From: Arminella tubonensis | GTDB lineage: Bacteria; Pseudomonadota; Alphaproteobacteria; Rhizobiales; Rhizobiaceae | Reading direction: 5' to 3' | DNA length: 64,000 nucleotides | Assembly: GCF_003240585.1 (NCBI RefSeq) | Contig: NZ_PCDP01000048.1 | Location: 30,494-94,493 of the forward strand | Shown: piece by piece, positions 60,260-64,000 of the stretch | Position numbering within the stretch: position 1 is the stretch's first letter | Layout: every line of letters starts with the position of its first letter | Position numbers and translations under genes: made by a program | The notes under the pieces: generated by a model | What the model was told of the DNA's origin: nothing | What the model saw: the letters and a program-made list of their open reading frames with translations, nothing else | Database searches by the model: none

Positions 60260-61585
60260 TCATAGGGCCCTACCCCCGTGGGCTGCCCGGTCCAGCTCCT
60301 CGCGAAAATCGGGGTGGGCCAGCCCAATCAGCGCCCTTGCTCGCTCGGCCACGGACTTGCCCTTGAGGTTCGCCCATCCGTACTCCGTAACAACGATATG
60401 CGTGTCATTGCGCGACGTCGTCACCGGCCCCGTCAGCGCCGGAACGATGCGCGAAAGCGTGCCTTTTGCCGCTGTGGAATGACAGGCGATGATCGACCGC
60501 CCACCGCGCGAGGCATATGCGCCGCGCACGAAATCCACTTGGCCGCCGGACGCACTGAACTGCCTCCCGTTCATAAATTCCGAATTGCACGCGCCGTTGA
60601 GATCAATCTGCAGCGTCGCGTTGACCGACACCACCCGGTCATTCTGGGCAATCACGAAGGGATTGTTCACATAGTCGACTGGATAGGCCTCAACTTCCGG
60701 GTTGTTGTTCAGGAAGTCGTAAAGCGCCTGATCGCCGAGCGCAAAGGTGAAGATCGAGCGCCCCACATGTGTCTGCTTGCAACTGTTGTCAACCACGCCT
60801 GCCCTGATTAGCGTGGCGAGACCCGGCGTCATCATTTCCGTGTGGATGCCAAGATGGCGATGTCCGGAAAGCCCCGAGCACACCGCATCAGGCAAAGCAC
60901 CAATGCCCATTTGCAGACAATCGCCATCTTCCACCAGGCCCGCGATGATCGCCCCGATGCCATCATCCACTTCATTGCGCGCAGCGGCCGGCAGGACGGG
61001 CAGGCTGACGTCGTTCTCAACCAGCGCTGTCACGCTCGATACAGGGACCATGCAATCCCCGCACACATAAGGCATATTGCGATTGACCTCGAGGAACAGT
61101 CGAATCCCAGGCTTTCGTGATACCGTGAGCGCGTAATCAGTGCTGGCGCCAAGGCTGAAATTGCCATCCGCGTCCATCGGCGAGACGGTTGCGATCAACG
61201 TGTCCACACCGACATGCTCGACCATCGAGCGTGGCACCTGGCTGAAATGACAGGGTACCAGGTCGACGGCGGGCAACGCCTCCGCCGATCGCCTGTTGTC
61301 GAGCGCACGCTCCACGCCTCCGTGAAAGTAACTCATCGGGGCGATCGCGTCGCGCAGCTCGAAATCAAACACGCTGGTGCCGGCGACGCCAGTGCAAAGG
61401 AGATAATAAAGCCGCACATTCTCGACCGCTCCCGCGCGGGCCCGTTCGGCAAACGCCGCAAGGATGGCAGGTGGCTGACCGGCAGCCAGTGGCATCGCGA
61501 CCTTCGCCCCGGACGGGATCATAGAGACCGCCCTATTTGCGGATGTCAGCCTTTCGCGATACAGCGTCTGATGGACCGCGGTCAT
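60260..61585 (-). CDS. Acetyl-CoA hydrolase/CoA-transferase family protein
   Basis: A 441-residue class I CoA-transferase of the 4-hydroxybutyrate CoA-transferase/acetyl-CoA hydrolase group. The catalytic glutamate is in HLGIHTEMMTPGLATL; glycine-rich loops are MGIGALPDAVCSGL and NGRQFSASGGQVDFVRGAYA; VTEYGWANLKGKSVAERARA closes the protein. It moves CoA between short-chain acids. GGAGGAGGG precedes the ATG at 61585. It lies upstream of the nine-gene operon on the same strand with a 118-base gap, so it may be separate. Confidence 0.9.
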   Translation of the reverse strand: MTAVHQTLYRERLTSANRAVSMIPSGAKVAMPLAAGQPPAILAAFAERARAGAVENVRLYYLLCTGVAGTSVFDFELRDAIAPMSYFHGGVERALDNRRSAEALPAVDLVPCHFSQVPRSMVEHVGVDTLIATVSPMDADGNFSLGASTDYALTVSRKPGIRLFLEVNRNMPYVCGDCMVPVSSVTALVENDVSLPVLPAAARNEVDDGIGAIIAGLVEDGDCLQMGIGALPDAVCSGLSGHRHLGIHTEMMTPGLATLIRAGVVDNSCKQTHVGRSIFTFALGDQALYDFLNNNPEVEAYPVDYVNNPFVIAQNDRVVSVNATLQIDLNGACNSEFMNGRQFSASGGQVDFVRGAYASRGGRSIIACHSTAAKGTLSRIVPALTGPVTTSRNDTHIVVTEYGWANLKGKSVAERARALIGLAHPDFREELDRAAHGGRAL

Positions 61586-61609
61586 CGGGCCCTCCTCCCA
61601 ATACACTTT

Positions 61610-61860
61610 TCAGAACAAGTCAGCGTCCATTTCCATGATCATATCCGCACCGGCATTTACGACCGTCGCGAGCGCTTTCGTCTGCCGCAGAACGCGCTCT
61701 ATAAAAAGCGGGCAGCGCGTGTTTTGCAAGGCGGCGCGCACAGTGACATTGCCTTTGAGCGAGACCGAAGGCAATGCGGCCCGACTGATCGCTTCGATCC
61801 TGGCATCTGGTTCGCTCCACTTCCGGTATTGGGAGTGATTCAGCCATTCACATTGCAGAC
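61610..61860 (-). other. Unresolved coding remnant upstream of the CoA-transferase
   Basis: A minus-strand frame ending near 61610 (…ATVVNAGADMIMEMDADLF) reads like the C-terminus of a protein, but no start, domain or family is recognisable upstream of it. The plus strand has an equally long frame. I treat it as spacer with a possible gene fragment. Confidence 0.25.
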
Positions 61861-61967
61861 AACGCCGGAGATTGTTCGGCCGGCCAAAGCGGAGGGCTTT
61901 TGAGTTCTGTGCTTGATCTGACGGAATTGGATTTCCCAGTGCCCGATCACACGACACTCCGTCAACG

Positions 61968-62440
61968 GGCAAGAACCTGGATGCCGTCTGTCTAACGACG
62001 GGCTCCGCCAAATGCACCACTGAGGCTGATGGTGTATCGGCAACAATGGTCGCAAAGCATATTCGCACCATTGAGCAGCGCCTCGGCGCGCGATTGCTTC
62101 ACCGCACGACGCGTCGGCATCAACTGACCGAGGTCGGTCGGCTTTACTATGAGCGTAGCAAACACGCTCTCGCGGAGGTGGACGCCGCCGAAGCAAGTGC
62201 TTCAGAACTGCAGTCAAGTCCACGCGGCCGGCTGAGGCTGGTGGCGCCGGTCAGCTTTGGAAGTGAAAGCCTTGTACCTGCACTCGTCCAGTATCTAGAC
62301 CAAAACCTGGAGGTCGGCATTGAACTGATCCTAGACAACCGCGCCCCGGATCTGATCAGCGACGGATACGAGTTGGGCATTCATATTGGCGAGATGAATG
62401 CCTCCGACCTCGTTGCTCGGCCGTTGAAGCCGCATGCCAG
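61968..62440 (+). pseudogene. LysR-family regulator, decayed at both ends
   Basis: The core reads as a normal LysR protein: VSATMVAKHIRTIEQRLGAR, HRTTRRHQLTEVGRLYYERS, then the start of the effector domain SSPRGRLRLVAPVSFGSESL and NRAPDLISDGYELGIHIGEM. The first helices are scrambled (NLDAVCLTTGSAKCTTEADG replaces the usual FxxVVExGSFSAAAxxLG pattern), and there is no start codon at the expected place. After VARPLKP the protein loses similarity and about half of the effector domain is missing. A deletion to the neighbouring GFA gene probably removed the 3' part. Confidence 0.75.
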
Positions 62441-62497
62441 CCCTGCGGGTTCCGCGCCAATGATGATCGGCTCATCGATATTCATGACGTTTCCATG

Positions 62498-62902
62498 CTA
62501 CCTGACTGCACCCTCAGAAAACCGTTCCCGAGCATCAACCTCGATCCAGTCCCAACTTGTACACTCGAACACGGATTTATCTGCGATCCTAGACTTTGGA
62601 TAACCGAGAATTGTCCCGGCAGCGATGGCAATCATCGACGGCAGTCTTTCAGCCAACCAATAGACGGTCGATCCGCACTCTGTGCAGAAATAGGAGCGAA
62701 CGACGCCACCGCTGTCGGCAAGCCGACTGAACTCCTTGGCGGATCCCAGGACCGTGACGGCATCGCGACGGTAGAAGGCGCCTACACCAAAGGCCGAACC
62801 CGTTCGTCGCTGGCACGCTATGCAGTGACACACTACGACCATTTCCGGGTCGGCTGGCAGAGTAAGTTTCAACTTGCCGCAACTGCACTGTGAAGTGGCC
62901 AT
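62498..62902 (-). CDS. GFA-family zinc protein
   Basis: A 134-residue protein of the GFA/CENP-V family. Zinc-binding cysteines are in QCSCGKL, VCHCIACQRRTGSAFGVGAF and SYFCTECGSTVYW, the standard set. GFA proteins are linked to glutathione-formaldehyde adduct handling, though many members have no known activity. It is intact and complete, unlike the LysR and EAL genes on either side. It is convergent with the truncated LysR gene. Confidence 0.9.
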   Translation of the reverse strand: MATSQCSCGKLKLTLPADPEMVVVCHCIACQRRTGSAFGVGAFYRRDAVTVLGSAKEFSRLADSGGVVRSYFCTECGSTVYWLAERLPSMIAIAAGTILGYPKSRIADKSVFECTSWDWIEVDARERFSEGAVR

Positions 62903-63049
62903 CGATCGCCCCTTTGTCTGTTTAAAGTAGGTGCTGCGACTGCAGTTATTGTTGGCTATGCGGGACCGGCAGAAGCGATGAGTCCGGGGCCGGATGGGCC
63001 GAAGTCGTTGATCGCTGGCAGTCCATAGCCCGTCGGTTGGAAAGAGACT

Positions 63050-63621
63050 CGATGATTTACGACGGTGATCACCACCCGCCCGTGTTCCTCATTGCAACGT
63101 CTCGTCTATCCAGTTTTTTTAAAGTCAGATATCGTCTCCGATGTACCGCAGTCAGTGCCTCGGGCCTTCACGCGTCTAGGCTCCACCTGGAAATCACGGA
63201 ATCAGCTTTTGTCTCGCGGATCGACGAGCTAATCCGAAGCCTCAGCGAACTCCGCGAGAAAGGTATTTCTATCGCCCTCGACGACTTCGGCACAGGCTAT
63301 TCTTCACTAAGCTATATCGCTGCCTTCCCGCTCGATAAGCTCAAAATCGATCAGTCATTCATTAAAAGAATGACGTCCGACCCAGGGAGTCGAGCCATTG
63401 TCCAAGCGGTGAGTTCCCTGGCCCATTCCTTGGGCCTCGACATTGTTGCAGAGGGTATCGAGACTGAGCTTGAGTGGCAAATGCTCTCGATGCTTGGCTG
63501 CCAGTATGGGCAGGGGTACTATTTTGGGAAACCGCAGAACACGCAACAACTGTTAGCGCTTGCTTGCGATGGGTTCGTATCCGACCTCGGAGCGCAACAT
63601 AGGGCGCTAACGGTGAGCTGA
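63050..63621 (+). pseudogene. EAL-domain (c-di-GMP phosphodiesterase) remnant
   Basis: The C-terminal two thirds of an EAL domain are in one frame: ASRLHLEITESAFVSRIDEL, IALDDFGTGYSSLSYIAAFP, LDKLKIDQSFIKRM, DIVAEGIETELEWQMLSMLG and CQYGQGYYFGKP. The EAL motif itself is missing. Upstream, NVSSIQFF and then KSDIVSDV appear in other frames, so two frameshifts lie between about 63090 and 63170. Without the EAL motif it cannot be an active phosphodiesterase. Confidence 0.75.
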
Positions 63622-64000
63622 CGACCCGCCATGGTTCAGGTAGCCAACGCACGAACAGATCGTTGTTCGTCTTACGCAGTGCCCTTGTGAAAGAACGCGA
63701 CGCCCTAGGTGCCTCCTCATCTGAGATTTCGTATCGATCCCACTGAGCTCATCCAAGACAAGCGGATTTGGTTTCCGGTAGAAAACTCTGTCGCGACCTT
63801 GGACAGTTTGTATGCCGACGCCGCGAAAAATCCAGATCGGTCACACAGAGGGGGAGTCATTATGGCAACGGTCATACCAACGAGCGCTAATCAAAACCGG
63901 TGCGCCCAGTCACGCATTCCAATCGACATGATCTTCCACGGCTGAGCGACCAGCTTATTCCATGCGTCGCAGCAATGGGCGACGATGTCCTCGTAATCTT
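63622..64000. other. Right edge without a supported gene
   Basis: One open frame (plus, 63709-63945) has no domain I recognise and no good ribosome binding site. Nothing else stands out. Like the LysR and EAL remnants before it, this looks like eroded accessory DNA. Confidence 0.35.

Noticed and set aside
1..64000. CRISPR arrays, tRNA or rRNA genes, intact insertion sequences, plasmid replication genes
   Set aside because: Looked for spaced repeats, cloverleaf-like segments, transposase motifs and repABC-like proteins; none found.

Overview
The window looks like a piece of a megaplasmid or chromid of a Rhizobiaceae alphaproteobacterium (Rhizobium, Sinorhizobium or a close relative). It is GC-rich, rich in sugar ABC transporters, and carries a large exo (succinoglycan-type exopolysaccharide) cluster in the gene order known from Sinorhizobium meliloti pSymB. 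I found no rRNA, tRNA, CRISPR array, intact insertion sequence or replication genes.

Layout. 0.3-6.2 kb (minus): a five-gene leucine/isovalerate degradation operon in which a MaoC-type hydratase and a CitE-type lyase sit where LiuC and LiuE usually are. 6.3-10.9 kb: an ECF sigma factor and its zinc-finger anti-sigma, divergent from a metallo-hydrolase/TPR/DoxX operon and followed by a cytochrome b561. 10.9-11.9 kb: a DUF1127 micro-gene and a MEKHLA-domain protein. 12.0-19.3 kb: a LacI-controlled sugar ABC transporter with a GH127 beta-L-arabinofuranosidase. 19.4-24.3 kb: an SDR protein and a ribose-type ABC transporter preceded by two tiny coupled ORFs.

24.3-42.3 kb: the exo cluster (exoZ, Q, F, Y on minus; exoX, U on plus; exoV, W on minus; exoK, L, A, M, O, N, P on plus). 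ExoY starts the lipid-linked repeat, ExoA/L/M/O/U/W extend it, ExoV pyruvylates it, ExoZ acetylates it, ExoQ/F/P polymerise and export it, ExoK trims it, ExoN supplies UDP-glucose and ExoX restrains ExoY. exoH, exoT and exoI do not appear.

42.3-47.5 kb (minus): an EamA exporter, an FMN reductase, a PanB-like protein that has lost its metal-binding residues, and a MocDEF-like oxygenase/Rieske ferredoxin/reductase set. 47.6-52.2 kb: a decayed TPR gene, a small secreted protein, a B12-binding radical SAM protein with a small ORF behind it, and a MipA/OmpV outer-membrane protein.

52.2-60.1 kb (minus): the most interesting region, nine head-to-tail genes, most of them overlapping: HAD phosphatase, class III aminotransferase, arginase-fold protein, small EamA/SMR protein, fatty acid desaturase, Cys-nucleophile alpha/beta hydrolase, BioF2/FemAB-like acyltransferase, a second small EamA/SMR protein and a cyclopropane-fatty-acid-synthase-like methyltransferase. 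I infer a pathway that builds, modifies and flips an amine-bearing lipid; I do not recognise it as a described system. 60.2-64 kb: an acetyl-CoA hydrolase/transferase-family enzyme, a GFA protein, and decayed LysR and EAL genes, which mark an eroding accessory edge.
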